Shown here: in pieces, positions 1 to 8,685 of the stretch
How positions within the stretch are numbered: the first letter of the stretch is position 1
Layout: every line of letters starts with the position of its first letter
Origin: REEB95 sp035934995
GTDB taxonomy: Bacteria > Pseudomonadota > Alphaproteobacteria > ATCC43930 > CGMCC-115725
Reading direction: 5' to 3'
Assembly (NCBI GenBank): GCA_035934995.1
Contig: DASYXI010000009.1
Span: forward strand, 1 to 64,000
Length of the DNA: 64,000 bases
Position numbers and translations under genes: made by a program
The notes under the pieces: model-generated
The model's input: only the letters and a program-made list of their open reading frames with translations
Told to the model about the DNA's origin: nothing
The model's database searches: none

Positions 1-1
1 G

Positions 2-334
2 CGGCGCAAGCAGCTCGCGGGCTCGATGAGCGGCGGCGAGCAGCAGATGCTGGCGCTTGCCCGCGCATTGATGCTGGCGCCGCGCATTCTACTGGTGGAC
101 GAGCCCTCGGTCGGTCTGGCGCCGCTTCTGGTCGCGCGCACTATCGACGCCATCAAGGAGCTCAAGGAGCACTACCAACTCACGGTGCTGATGGCCGAGC
201 AGAATTTCACCCAGGCGATCCGCATCGCCGATTGCGGCTATGTCATCGTACACGGCAAGATCGCCTTCGACGGCAAATCGGCGGAAGAGCTCAACAACAA
301 CGAGCTGATCCGCAAATTCTATCTGGGGCTTTAG
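2..334 (+). CDS. livF: Branched-chain amino acid ABC transporter ATP-binding protein, C-terminal part
   Basis: Only the C-terminal 110 residues are in the window; the frame is open to the left edge. The ABC signature (SGGEQQMLALARAL) is followed by a Walker B segment (ILLVDEPSVGLAP) and a switch region ending in MAEQN, a pattern typical of LivF. LivF is one of two cytoplasmic ATPases that drive uptake of leucine, isoleucine, valine or related amides through LivH/LivM. The stop is one base before the next start, so the dehydrogenase that follows is probably co-transcribed. The rest of the liv operon should lie upstream of the window. The family is clear; the substrate is inferred. Confidence 0.9.
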   Translation, partial: RRKQLAGSMSGGEQQMLALARALMLAPRILLVDEPSVGLAPLLVARTIDAIKELKEHYQLTVLMAEQNFTQAIRIADCGYVIVHGKIAFDGKSAEELNNNELIRKFYLGL

Positions 335-335
335 C

Positions 336-1229
336 ATGATCGACAGCAGCCGCACGGTCGGCATCATCGGATTGGGCATCATGGGCGGCGCGATCGCCGC
401 CAATTTGGTGAGGCGCGGCTTTGCCGTGCGCGGCTACGACGTTGCACCGACGGCGCTGGAGCGGCTGCGCGCCAACGGCGGCACGCCCGTCACCACGCCG
501 GCAGAGGCGACGCGCGGCGTCGCCGTGGTGCTGACCTCGCTGCCGTCGGTGAAGGCGCTCGACGCGACCGTGAAGGCGCTGGTTAAGGACGCGCCGGCGA
601 GCCTGGTGGTCGCCGAGCTTTCGACCTTCGGCCTCGCCGACAAGGAAAAGGCGCGCAAGGCGCTCGCGACCGCCGGCGTGACCCTGCTCGATTGTCCGCT
701 GTCGGGTACCGGCTCGCAGGCGGAGAAGGGCGATCTCGTGGTTTTCGCCAGCGGCGACCGCGCCGCCTATGAGCGTGTCGCGCACGTCTTTCCGGGCTTC
801 AGCCGCGCGCAATCCTATCTCGGCGCCTTCGGCAACGGCAGCAAAATGAAGTTCGTCGCCAACCTGCTGGTGGCGATCCACAACGTCGCCAGCGCCGAGG
901 CGATGGTGCTCGGCATGAAATCGGGCCTCGACCCCGACGACATCGTGCGGGTGATTTCGTCGGGCGCGGGCAATTCGCGCGTCTTCGAGTTGCGCGCGCC
1001 GCTGATGGCGAAGAACAGCTACAAGCCGGCGACGATGAAGAACGACGTCTGGACCAAGGACCTCAAGATCATCGGCGCCTTCGCCAAGTCGATCAAGGTC
1101 GACACGCCGCTCTTCAACAGGATCGCCGCACTCAACAAGGAAGTGATCGAGCTCGGCTATGGCGACAGCGACACCGCCGCCGTCTGCGCACTCCTGGAAA
1201 AGCGGGCGAAACTGAAGCGGAAAAGATAG
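336..1229 (+). CDS. NAD(P)-dependent 3-hydroxyisobutyrate dehydrogenase-family oxidoreductase
   Basis: 297 residues, normal for the beta-hydroxyacid dehydrogenase family. The N-terminal Rossmann motif is GLGIMGGAIAANL (residues about 12-24). A substrate-binding segment DCPLSGTGSQAEKGDL and the catalytic-lysine region GNGSKMKFVANLLV follow. The C-terminal half is the all-helical domain of this family. Members oxidise 3-hydroxyisobutyrate, tartronate semialdehyde or similar short hydroxyacids; the exact substrate cannot be read here. It starts one base after the livF stop, so it likely belongs to the end of the liv operon, which would fit a role in branched-chain amino acid breakdown (inference). 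Confidence 0.85.
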   Translation: MIDSSRTVGIIGLGIMGGAIAANLVRRGFAVRGYDVAPTALERLRANGGTPVTTPAEATRGVAVVLTSLPSVKALDATVKALVKDAPASLVVAELSTFGLADKEKARKALATAGVTLLDCPLSGTGSQAEKGDLVVFASGDRAAYERVAHVFPGFSRAQSYLGAFGNGSKMKFVANLLVAIHNVASAEAMVLGMKSGLDPDDIVRVISSGAGNSRVFELRAPLMAKNSYKPATMKNDVWTKDLKIIGAFAKSIKVDTPLFNRIAALNKEVIELGYGDSDTAAVCALLEKRAKLKRKR

Positions 1230-1292
1230 CTAGTTTTCTCTGACCATAGATCGCACGCGTCAACGTCCATCAAATTTTGTAACATACACTCT

Positions 1293-2183
1293 ATGAACAA
1301 GGGACGCGAAATAAAAACCACGGACGTCGTACGGGATCGCAACCCATATCACGCGGTCGATGGGACTCCGCAATTACTGACGTCAGTTTTTGCCTATATG
1401 GACATTCTTGGGTTCAGAGAAATGATTGGTCAGGCGGAGGAGAAAAACAGACAGACGGAATTTCTGGAAGCGCTCCATAACGCTCTATCGGCCGGCCGCG
1501 TGGAACTCGAAGAACCGCAAGATGGTGTGCATTCACTTTTGAAGAAGGACCTTTCAACATTAAAGGCGTTCACAGACAACATCGTAATAGGTTGGCCGAT
1601 TCGCGACGATGCCGAGTCGGAGACAGGAGCCGCGTTTTCAAGTTTAGGTCTGTTTCAATTCGAGATGGTTCGGCGCGGGTTCTTTGTACGAGGCGCACTT
1701 TCCATTGGGCTTGCATTTATTGATGATATCGCGGTGTTCGGAGACGCATTAACTCAGGCATATAAAGGCGAGACGGAACTGGCTCGCGATCCGAGAATCA
1801 TCCTGACCGAATCTGCGGTGAACGCCGTGAAACATCATCTGCGCTATTACGGAAATGGCCTTCATGCACCACAGGTGCGGGACCTTCTCCGTGACGCCGA
1901 CGGCCAATGGTTCCTAAATTATCTCGACTGCGTACTGATCGCCGAAGAAGAGCATGGCCCACTTTACGCTGAACTCATGGAACATAAGGAGACGATAGAG
2001 AAAAAATTAGCCGAGCATAAAAATAGGCCACCTATATTTTCGAAATATGTATGGGCGGCTAATTACCACAACTCATTTTGCGATCTGCACTCACGGCATT
2101 TCTCGCGGGAGCATAAAATTAATCAAAAGCTGTTCAACGCGCCGCCGTCCCTGATTCTTAATGAGAACGGCTTGACCGGCTAG
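1293..2183 (+). CDS. Orphan protein resembling a divergent class III nucleotide cyclase domain; probably acquired
   Basis: 296 residues, not recognised as a named family. Three stretches line up in order with class III adenylate/guanylate cyclases. AYMDILGF (34-41) matches the first metal-binding aspartate strand. AFTDNIVIG (92-100) matches the second aspartate hairpin. RGALSIG (133-139) followed by VFGDALTQAYKGE (148-160) matches the RxGIxxG and WGDxVNxAxR blocks. The usual Asn and Arg of the last block are Thr154 and Lys158. The C-terminal 130 residues are unassigned. The gene is visibly more AT-rich than its neighbours, uses codons rare elsewhere here (TTA, ATA, AAA), has no clear Shine-Dalgarno site and stands alone. 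The cyclase fold is inference. Confidence 0.6.
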   Translation: MNKGREIKTTDVVRDRNPYHAVDGTPQLLTSVFAYMDILGFREMIGQAEEKNRQTEFLEALHNALSAGRVELEEPQDGVHSLLKKDLSTLKAFTDNIVIGWPIRDDAESETGAAFSSLGLFQFEMVRRGFFVRGALSIGLAFIDDIAVFGDALTQAYKGETELARDPRIILTESAVNAVKHHLRYYGNGLHAPQVRDLLRDADGQWFLNYLDCVLIAEEEHGPLYAELMEHKETIEKKLAEHKNRPPIFSKYVWAANYHNSFCDLHSRHFSREHKINQKLFNAPPSLILNENGLTG

Positions 2184-2243
2184 ACTCGCTGCCGCTTTTT
2201 GATTTGTAGCCGCATTAATAGTCCCTGGCGGCCATATCACTGG

Positions 2244-3212
2244 CTACTTGATCGCCATCGGGTTGACCGGCGAGCCGACGGCCTTGGTGATCGGCAGCGG
2301 CGGGCCGCAGAAGAAGAACTCGTAGACCTTGTCCTGGGCGCAATCGTCGGCGAGCTCCTCGAGATAGAAGATCTCGCCCATGGTAAGGCCCATCATCGGG
2401 ATCACGATCCAGTGCCAAGGCTGGAACGCGTCCTTGGTTTCGTTCGGCCGCACCTCGCAGCCCCAGGTGTCGGTGCAGATCGCGGCGATCTCGGTCTTGT
2501 GGATCCATTCGCAGGTCTCGAAGGCGAGGCCGGGCGCGTCACCGCCGGCATAGCCGCCCCAATCGCCGGCCTTGAGCCGCTGGCCCATCTGGCCGGTGCG
2601 GACGATGACGAAATCGCCGCGCTTCACTTCGACCTTCTGCGCCTTGGCGGTTTCGATCAGATCGTCGATGGTGATGGCGGTGCCGTCTTCGAGGCAATCC
2701 ACCTTGCAATGCCGCGCGACGTCGAGCAACACGCCGCGGCCGACCATCTTGGCCTTGGTGTTTTCGATGCCGTTCTTGGCGGCGCCGCTGGAATCGACGA
2801 GCTTGGCGTCATAACCGTTCCACATCTTGTCGTCGTAGAAGATGTGGCCGAGTGCGTCCCACTGCGTGCCGCATTGCAGCGGCATTGACACCGCGTCGTC
2901 GGCATAGCGAATGCCGCCTTTGTCCTGCGCGCCCGCGACCGCATCGGTGCCGGTCGCCAGCATGGTGTGGACCGGATTGTGCCGGTTGCCCCACAGGCCT
3001 TTCTGCGGACCGTTGCTGTCGTAAGGCAACGCGAGGGAAAACACCTTGCCCTTGCGGATGAGCCGCGCCGCCGCCGCGATGTCTTCCGGCTTCACGTAGT
3101 TGAGCGTGCCGATCTCGTCGTTCGGCCCCCACTTGCCCCAGCTTTTGAGCTTATCCGCCGTCTTGCGGAGATGGGCCATGTCGAAGGTTTTGGCACTGTA
3201 GCGTCGCGGCAT
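2244..3212 (-). CDS. Cyclase-family (kynurenine formamidase-like) hydrolase
   Basis: 322 residues from the ATG at 3212, which is preceded on the minus strand by a GGGGAGGG Shine-Dalgarno tract; the open frame extends further upstream but lacks such a site. The metal-binding region of the cyclase/formamidase family (COG1878) appears as QCGTQWDALGHIFYD, where the canonical HxGTHxDxxxH has Gln in the first and second His positions, as in one common subfamily of long cyclase proteins. These proteins hydrolyse amides or lactones using a divalent metal. No kynurenine pathway gene is nearby, so the substrate is unknown. The gene stands alone, with the unusual AT-rich gene converging on it. Confidence 0.8.
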   Translation of the reverse strand: MPRRYSAKTFDMAHLRKTADKLKSWGKWGPNDEIGTLNYVKPEDIAAAARLIRKGKVFSLALPYDSNGPQKGLWGNRHNPVHTMLATGTDAVAGAQDKGGIRYADDAVSMPLQCGTQWDALGHIFYDDKMWNGYDAKLVDSSGAAKNGIENTKAKMVGRGVLLDVARHCKVDCLEDGTAITIDDLIETAKAQKVEVKRGDFVIVRTGQMGQRLKAGDWGGYAGGDAPGLAFETCEWIHKTEIAAICTDTWGCEVRPNETKDAFQPWHWIVIPMMGLTMGEIFYLEELADDCAQDKVYEFFFCGPPLPITKAVGSPVNPMAIK

Positions 3213-3409
3213 TGTCGCCCTCCCCGTGCGTCTCTTGTTCGTGACGCCGAGGCTAGCGGCTTTTGCGCGGCGTCGGCAATTTTTTCCTGGCGCCGTGCCA
3301 TCCCGCTCGCGCCACTTCAAGCCTGCGTGAGCGGCTGTTGCCTTCGGCCCATCTCGGGCCCAGATTCAGGGTCGCCCGCTCCCGGCAACAAGCAAAAAGG
3401 AGAACGCTC

Positions 3410-4060
3410 ATGTTGATGGGCCGCAAAAAGATCGAGATGCCCGCACCCGGCGAGGCGCTGCCCGGCCGGGCCACCAAGATGCGCGTGACCGAGGCTCATT
3501 ACGTCAGCGGCCGGCGCATCGTGCCGCCCTTCCCCGCCGGCATTGAGACGGCGCAGTTCGGCCTCGGTTGTTTCTGGGGGGCCGAGCGCGCGTTCTGGCA
3601 ATTGGACGGCGTCTATGCGACGGCGGTCGGCTATGCCGGCGGCACGACGCCCAATCCGACCTACGAGGAAGTTTGTTCGGGTCACACCGGCCACGCCGAG
3701 ATCGTGCTGGTCGCGTACGATCCGAAGAAAATCTCGTACGAGCGGCTACTCAAGGCGTTTTGGGAAAGCCACAACCCGACGCAGGGCATGCGCCAAGGCA
3801 ACGATTTCGGCACGCAATATCGCTCGGCGATCTATTGGACGAGTCCGGCGCAGCAAAAGGTGGCCGAAGCTTCGCGCGATGCCTATGCGAAGGCGCTTGC
3901 CACGGCCGGCCTTGGCGCCATCACCACCGAGGTCAAGCCGGCCGGCGAGTTCTATTACGCCGAGGATTATCACCAACAATACCTGGCGAAAAATCCGGGC
4001 GGCTATTGCGGCCTCGGCGGCACGGGCGTGAGCTGTCCGGTCGGTGTCGCGGCGGCTTAG
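3410..4060 (+). CDS. msrA: Peptide-methionine (S)-S-oxide reductase
   Basis: 216 residues from the ATG at 3410, which follows an AAAAAGGAGAA ribosome-binding site; the reading frame is open for 49 codons before it but without a good site. The active-site motif GCFWG carries the catalytic Cys54, and Cys200 and Cys209 in the GGYCGLGGTGVSCPVG tail are the likely resolving cysteines. The conserved YAGG and QYRSAIY segments are present. The enzyme repairs oxidised methionine in proteins with electrons from thioredoxin, in the cytoplasm. No msrB partner is seen in the window. A CoA-transferase gene converges on its 3' end with a 6-base gap. Confidence 0.95.
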   Translation: MLMGRKKIEMPAPGEALPGRATKMRVTEAHYVSGRRIVPPFPAGIETAQFGLGCFWGAERAFWQLDGVYATAVGYAGGTTPNPTYEEVCSGHTGHAEIVLVAYDPKKISYERLLKAFWESHNPTQGMRQGNDFGTQYRSAIYWTSPAQQKVAEASRDAYAKALATAGLGAITTEVKPAGEFYYAEDYHQQYLAKNPGGYCGLGGTGVSCPVGVAAA

Positions 4061-4066
4061 CCGCCG

Positions 4067-5239
4067 TTACACCACGCCGTCCTGCTTGAGCTTGGCGATG
4101 TCGGTCTCGGCATAGCCGAGCGCGCGCAAGACCTCGTCGGTGTGCTCGCCGCGGTCGGGCGAGGCGCGCCGCATCGCCCACGGCGTGCGGGACATGTTCA
4201 CCGCCTGGCCGACCAGCTCGATCTCGCCGAGCCGCGGATGCTTCACCTTGCGCGCCACGTTGAGATGCTTCACCTGCGGGTCGGCGAAGACCTCGTCCAT
4301 CTTGTTGATCGGTCCCGACGGCACACCGGCCTTGGTCAAGAGATCGACCCATTCGGCCGAGCTTTTGCCCGATGTCACGCCGCCGATGAGCGCGTTGAGC
4401 TTGTCGCGATTTTTGCGGCGCGCGGCGGCGGTGGCGTAGTCCTTGTCGGTCTTGAGGCCGGGCTTGCCGAGCGCGTCGGCCAAGCGATGCCACAGCTCTT
4501 CGCCGGCGGTGGCGATGTTGATGAAGCCATCCTTGGTCGGAAACACGCTGGTCGGAATGCTGGTCGGATGGTTGTTGCCGGCCTGGCCCGGCACCTCGCC
4601 CTTCATCAGCCAACGGGCCGCCTGGAAATCGAGCATGGCGATCTGTGACGCCAGCAGCGAGCTGTCGACATATTGCCCCTCGCCGCTTTCCTCGCGCTCC
4701 AACAGCGCGATCAGCACGCCGATGGCGGCGAAGAGCCCGGCGGTCAAATCCGCAATGGGTATGCCGACGCGCATCGGCCCGTGGCCGGGCTCGCCGGTGA
4801 TCCACATCAGCCCGCCCATGCCCTGCGCGATCTGATCGACGCCCGGCCGTTCGCGATAGGGGCCGTCCTGGCCGAAGCCCGAGATGCTGGCATAGACGAT
4901 GCGTGGATTGACCGCCTTGAGGCTATCGTAATCGACGCCGAGACGGAATTTGACGTCGGGCCGGAAATTCTCGACCACGACGTCGGCCTGCGCCACCAGC
5001 TTTTTCAGGATCGCGATGCCTTCTTCGTTCTTCAGGTTGAGCGTCAGGCTGCGCTTGTTGCGGTGGATGTTCTGGAAATCCGGACCGTCGCGCTCGCCGC
5101 CCAAGCCGGAATCGCCCTTCGGGTCCTCGATCTTGATCACGTCAGCGCCCCAATCGGCGAGCTGCCGCACGCAGGTCGGACCGGCACGCACGCGCGTGAG
5201 ATCGACCACCTTGAAGCGGGCCAGCGGCAGTTTGCTCAT
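4067..5239 (-). CDS. CaiB/BaiF-type (family III) CoA-transferase
   Basis: 390 residues from the ATG at 5239, chosen because it begins MSKLPLARFKVVDLTRV, the usual N-terminus of the family, and sits 4 bases past the stop of the upstream MFS gene. Family signatures seen are GADVIKIEDP, NIHRNKRSLTLNLK and the catalytic-aspartate region IADLTAG. These enzymes move CoA between carboxylic acids through a covalent aspartyl intermediate. The close upstream MFS permease suggests a transport-plus-activation pair for an organic acid (inference). The acid itself cannot be predicted from sequence. Confidence 0.88.
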   Translation of the reverse strand: MSKLPLARFKVVDLTRVRAGPTCVRQLADWGADVIKIEDPKGDSGLGGERDGPDFQNIHRNKRSLTLNLKNEEGIAILKKLVAQADVVVENFRPDVKFRLGVDYDSLKAVNPRIVYASISGFGQDGPYRERPGVDQIAQGMGGLMWITGEPGHGPMRVGIPIADLTAGLFAAIGVLIALLEREESGEGQYVDSSLLASQIAMLDFQAARWLMKGEVPGQAGNNHPTSIPTSVFPTKDGFINIATAGEELWHRLADALGKPGLKTDKDYATAAARRKNRDKLNALIGGVTSGKSSAEWVDLLTKAGVPSGPINKMDEVFADPQVKHLNVARKVKHPRLGEIELVGQAVNMSRTPWAMRRASPDRGEHTDEVLRALGYAETDIAKLKQDGVV

Positions 5240-5243
5240 GCGG

Positions 5244-6449
5244 TCAGTCGCCGTGCTCGGTCTTGGGCACCAGGAAACACAGCACATTGCCGGCGAGCAC
5301 CGACGCCGCGAGGAAATAGAACACCGAGATCAGGCCGAACCGGTCGGCGAGGAATCCGCCGACGATCGGCGCCAGCGCCGACAGCATCGCTTGCACCGTG
5401 AACAGCGCGCTGGTGATCGCCGCCAGATGCTCGGGCGGCGAGCGGTCGACCTGCCAGGCCTGAATCACCGGCCGCATGGCATAGAGGAAAAATCCCAGCG
5501 CCGAGATGCACGCGACGTAGGCCGCGTGATTGGTGATGAAGGTCATCAAGACGACGATGAGCGTCGTGCTGAACATGCCGGCCATGACGATCGGCCGCCG
5601 GCCGATGCGATCCGATAGGATGCCGGCCGCCGGCGTCGCCACCATGCCGCCGAGCTGCAACACCATCATCGCCACGCCCATCAGCACGGGACTCATATGC
5701 AGCTCGTTCGCCAGGAACAGCGGCAGGAAAGTGAGCAGTCCGGCCTGCGTCATGGTGCGGAAGCCGGACATCAGGAAGAAGCTCCATTGCGCCCGCGACC
5801 TCAGCAGCAGGGCGAGACCCTTCCAGTAATTTTCGGTTGGATGCCGCTTCGGCGCCGAACGCGGATCGTCGCGGCCGCAAACCAGGATGATGAGCCCCGC
5901 GCACAGCACGCCCATCAGCGCGTTGATCTGTGCCGCGTGCTGCCACGAGAAGCTGAGCAGCAGCCAGCCGGCAGCGAGCGGCGCCGCGGCGTCGCCGATA
6001 TGCGCGCCGAGCGAATGGATCGCCAGCGAGTAGCCGCGATTGCGCGGCAGATGGAGCGACAGATACGAAATCGCGGCCGGATGCCACATCTGGTTGGATG
6101 CGCCGAGCAGCGCCAGACAGCACCACAGCGCGACAAAGCTGCCGGTGGTGCCGAGCATCGCGAGCGACGCGCTGCCCAACAGCAATGCCAGCAGCTGATA
6201 CCGGATGCGCTTGCCCGTCAGGTCGACGACGATGCCGCTCGGCAGATTCGAAATCATCGAGCCGACGTAGTACGCGGTCGCCAGCAAGCCGGCTTCGGTG
6301 TAGCTGAGGCCGAGGCTGCGGCTCATCGCCGGCAGCAGCAGGAAGAACGTCGCCGCCGCCCAATGCGTCGCGCCGTGGCCGAGGCTGACGGCGCCGACCA
6401 GCGTCTGGGTGCGCAGCGAACGCAGGGAGGAAACGGTTTCAACCGTCAT
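5244..6449 (-). CDS. MFS transporter
   Basis: 401 residues from the ATG at 6449 (MTVETVSSLRSL...). A longer frame reaches 6650, but its extra 67 residues are arginine-rich and look non-coding. The protein has about 12 hydrophobic segments, and the loop motif IVVDLTGKRIRYQ after the second segment and SDRIGRRP at mid-protein match the MFS loop 2/3 and 8/9 signatures. It sits 4 bases upstream of the CoA-transferase start, so the two are probably translated from one message. Substrate unknown; export or import of a carboxylate would fit its partner. Confidence 0.82.
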   Translation of the reverse strand: MTVETVSSLRSLRTQTLVGAVSLGHGATHWAAATFFLLLPAMSRSLGLSYTEAGLLATAYYVGSMISNLPSGIVVDLTGKRIRYQLLALLLGSASLAMLGTTGSFVALWCCLALLGASNQMWHPAAISYLSLHLPRNRGYSLAIHSLGAHIGDAAAPLAAGWLLLSFSWQHAAQINALMGVLCAGLIILVCGRDDPRSAPKRHPTENYWKGLALLLRSRAQWSFFLMSGFRTMTQAGLLTFLPLFLANELHMSPVLMGVAMMVLQLGGMVATPAAGILSDRIGRRPIVMAGMFSTTLIVVLMTFITNHAAYVACISALGFFLYAMRPVIQAWQVDRSPPEHLAAITSALFTVQAMLSALAPIVGGFLADRFGLISVFYFLAASVLAGNVLCFLVPKTEHGD

Positions 6450-6648
6450 GATCGGGACCGAAGGATACACGTCCGCTGGCCCGTGCCCAAGCCGCGCGTA
6501 GCGCCGCCCACATCGCGTGTCGCGCCGCAACATGCGGCGGCGCATGGTAATTTTTTTGCCACCGCGCCGAATCTGGGCTCGACGTTTGAAACGGAGCATG
6601 TTCTGATCGCAGAACCCTTCGGGCGGGGCCGGAGGAAACGCATCGGGC

Positions 6649-7251
6649 ATGAACGTTCAGCACTTCATTGCCACGCACGGCGCGTGGACATATCCGATCA
6701 CCTTCGTATGGACGTTCTTCGAAGGCGAGACGTTCGTGCTGTTCGCGGCATTCGCGGCGGCGGAAGGTTTGCTGAACGCGCCGCTGCTGGTGGTCGCGGC
6801 CGGTCTTGGCAGCTTCGCCGGCGATCAGTGCTATTTCTGGATCGGTCGGCGCTTCGGCTTGCGCGTGCTGGCGCGGCAGCCGCATTGGCGCGCGCGCGTC
6901 GACAGCGCGCTGGCCTGGCTCAAGCGTTTCGACGTCTGGTTCATCCTGAGCTTCCGCTTCATCTACGGCGTGCGCAATTTCTCGTCGTTCGCGCTCGGCA
7001 TCAGCAGCATCGATTGGCGCCGGTTCATGGTCCTCAATTTCACGGCTGCCGGCATCTGGGCGATCGTTTTCGTCGGCGCGGGCTATCTCTGCGGCCGCGA
7101 GCTGCGGACGTTGCTGGGGCAAGTCGCGCGTGATTTCGGCTTCGCCATGCTGGCGGGCTTCGCGGTGCTGCTGATCGGCGCGCAGGTGGCGCACCGCCTT
7201 CATCGCCGGCGCCGGCGGCATCCCGTTGCGCACCGTTCGTCATCGGCATAG
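6649..7251 (+). CDS. DedA-family membrane protein
   Basis: 200 residues with about five membrane segments. The N-terminal FFEGETFVLFAAFAA and the central RFIYGVRNFSSFALGISS are the DedA/SNARE-associated signatures (glutamate in the first re-entrant loop; arginine-rich motif before a glycine). DedA proteins are inner-membrane carriers linked to undecaprenyl-phosphate or phospholipid recycling and to proton-motive-force homeostasis. A GGAGGAAA tract lies some 12 bases before the start, a rather long spacing. It is divergent from the MFS gene, with a shared 199-base intergenic region in which I recognised no operator. Confidence 0.83.
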   Translation: MNVQHFIATHGAWTYPITFVWTFFEGETFVLFAAFAAAEGLLNAPLLVVAAGLGSFAGDQCYFWIGRRFGLRVLARQPHWRARVDSALAWLKRFDVWFILSFRFIYGVRNFSSFALGISSIDWRRFMVLNFTAAGIWAIVFVGAGYLCGRELRTLLGQVARDFGFAMLAGFAVLLIGAQVAHRLHRRRRRHPVAHRSSSA

Positions 7252-7276
7252 AGTTTGGTTAGCAAGAGGGGGACCC

Positions 7277-7759
7277 ATGTGGTTTAAGCGAGGAGTGGCG
7301 ACGCTGGCAGCGTTTTTGCTGACGGCGAACACCGCGTTCGCGGCATCAAGCTGCTTCCAGAAGGACGCGCTCGAGGCCTGGCAGGCGGTCCGCTACATGA
7401 CCGAGCTGATGGTCCTCAACGATACTTGCCACGTGAACGTCTACGAAAACTTCATCAAAACAAATTTCGCGGCGCTCGACGCTTACCATAAGGAGTTGGT
7501 CGCGCATTTCCGTGAGGCCGGCGACCGGCATCCCGAGGACACCGTCGACCGCTACGTGACGCATGCGGCGAACGAAGTTTCGGAAGAGGACGGCCAGATG
7601 CCGACGGCCGAGCTTTGCGCCCAGAGGGCGAGCTATTTCGCCAACGCTCAATCGCTCGCCGGCGAGAAATTCCGGCAGTTCGTCGCCGATCTCATGACCA
7701 AGCAAAAGGGCGATTTCCGGCCGTGTGTCGACCAACACACCGCCGCAACCACGCACTGA
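7277..7759 (+). CDS. Secreted hypothetical protein
   Basis: 160 residues from the ATG at 7277, preceded by AAGAGGGGGA. A signal peptide is clear: MWFKRG, a hydrophobic stretch VATLAAFLLTANT, then the cleavage-like AFAASS. The mature part is mostly helical and has four cysteines (SSCFQ, DTCHV, ELCAQ, RPCVD) spaced for two disulfides. No enzymatic motif is seen and I do not recognise the family. It follows the DedA gene by 25 bases in the same direction, so it may be co-expressed and act in the periplasm (inference). Confidence 0.7.
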   Translation: MWFKRGVATLAAFLLTANTAFAASSCFQKDALEAWQAVRYMTELMVLNDTCHVNVYENFIKTNFAALDAYHKELVAHFREAGDRHPEDTVDRYVTHAANEVSEEDGQMPTAELCAQRASYFANAQSLAGEKFRQFVADLMTKQKGDFRPCVDQHTAATTH

Positions 7760-7768
7760 CCGACGGAA

Positions 7769-8662
7769 TTAGCGCCGCTGCCAGCGTTCGCTGTCGAGCG
7801 CGCCGGTGAGGATGCGCCGGGCGAATAATGCCGGCGTCAGCGCCTTGAGACCGTAGGCGAAATGCGGCGCGATGCTGGCGGCAATCGGCGCGAGATTGCC
7901 GGCATCGGCCGCCGCCAAAACCGCGCCGACGCGCCGAACCAGATCGAGCCGCGTCGCGATCATCAGCGTCGCACCGAGGCGTCCCGCCCAGGCGCCGAGC
8001 GCCTCGGCCTCGGCGGCGGCGAGATCGGCCGGCAACGCCAGAACGATCTCGGCGCCGGCCGCGCTCTTCAACTGCCGTAGACGATCTTCGGCGCCGCTGT
8101 CGCCGATTGCCACCGCTGGCGTATCGACGATGACGGTGCGGTGATCGGCGCCGGCGACCATGGCCCGTAGCGCGGCCGCGTCATCGGCAACCGCCAGCGC
8201 CATTCCGAGAACCTTGATGTATTCCTCGAGTTGCGCCAGTCCGGCGACGTTGCCGGTATCGACGCTGGCGGCCAGCGCACGGCGCGGATCGAGCCGCGCC
8301 GCCAGTTTCGCCACCAAGGCTGTCTTGCCGGCGCCGGGCGGACCGACGACCAGCAGGCCAGACAGGCGCAGCGCGTCGTCGAGCGGCTGAAAGCGATAAT
8401 GCGCGCCCAGCGCGTGTTCGAGCCGCTCGGCCGGCGACAGCGTGCGATCGGGCGCGGCGGCGTGCGCGATCAGGCGCTCGATCAGGGGCTGCGGCGTGTG
8501 CTGCGTGCGCAACACCTCGGCGAGAAAGCTGAGATCGTCGCTCGGCCAGGCGAACGGCGCGGCGCCCGTGCCGCCGAGCAGCGGCCGGATGCGCCGAATG
8601 TCGAAGCCGTCCTCGCCGGAGCGCAGCGGCGCCGGCGCGCGGTTTTCTTGCGATGCCGCCAT
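7769..8662 (-). CDS. FlhF-like SRP-family GTPase, divergent
   Basis: 297 residues from the ATG at 8662. The P-loop GPPGAGKT (107-114) is followed by ASVDTGNVAGLAQLEEYIKVLGM (133-155), which resembles the DTxRxxAxxQL region specific to SRP GTPases (Ffh, FtsY, FlhF). A G3-like IVDTPA (178-183) replaces DTAG, and ATRLD is the G4 motif. The first 100 residues are Pro/Ala-rich like the basic/N domain of FlhF. FlhF places flagella at the pole, but no flagellar genes are in the window. The DTPA change may reduce or alter GTP hydrolysis (inference). It lies 23 bases downstream of an MFS gene. Confidence 0.65.
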   Translation of the reverse strand: MAASQENRAPAPLRSGEDGFDIRRIRPLLGGTGAAPFAWPSDDLSFLAEVLRTQHTPQPLIERLIAHAAAPDRTLSPAERLEHALGAHYRFQPLDDALRLSGLLVVGPPGAGKTALVAKLAARLDPRRALAASVDTGNVAGLAQLEEYIKVLGMALAVADDAAALRAMVAGADHRTVIVDTPAVAIGDSGAEDRLRQLKSAAGAEIVLALPADLAAAEAEALGAWAGRLGATLMIATRLDLVRRVGAVLAAADAGNLAPIAASIAPHFAYGLKALTPALFARRILTGALDSERWQRR

Positions 8663-8685
8663 GGCCGAATCATGCGGGCGAGGCG

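Noticed and set aside
1293..2183. Complete Pycsar defence operon
   Set aside because: No membrane, TIR or other effector gene follows; both neighbours are ordinary metabolic genes.
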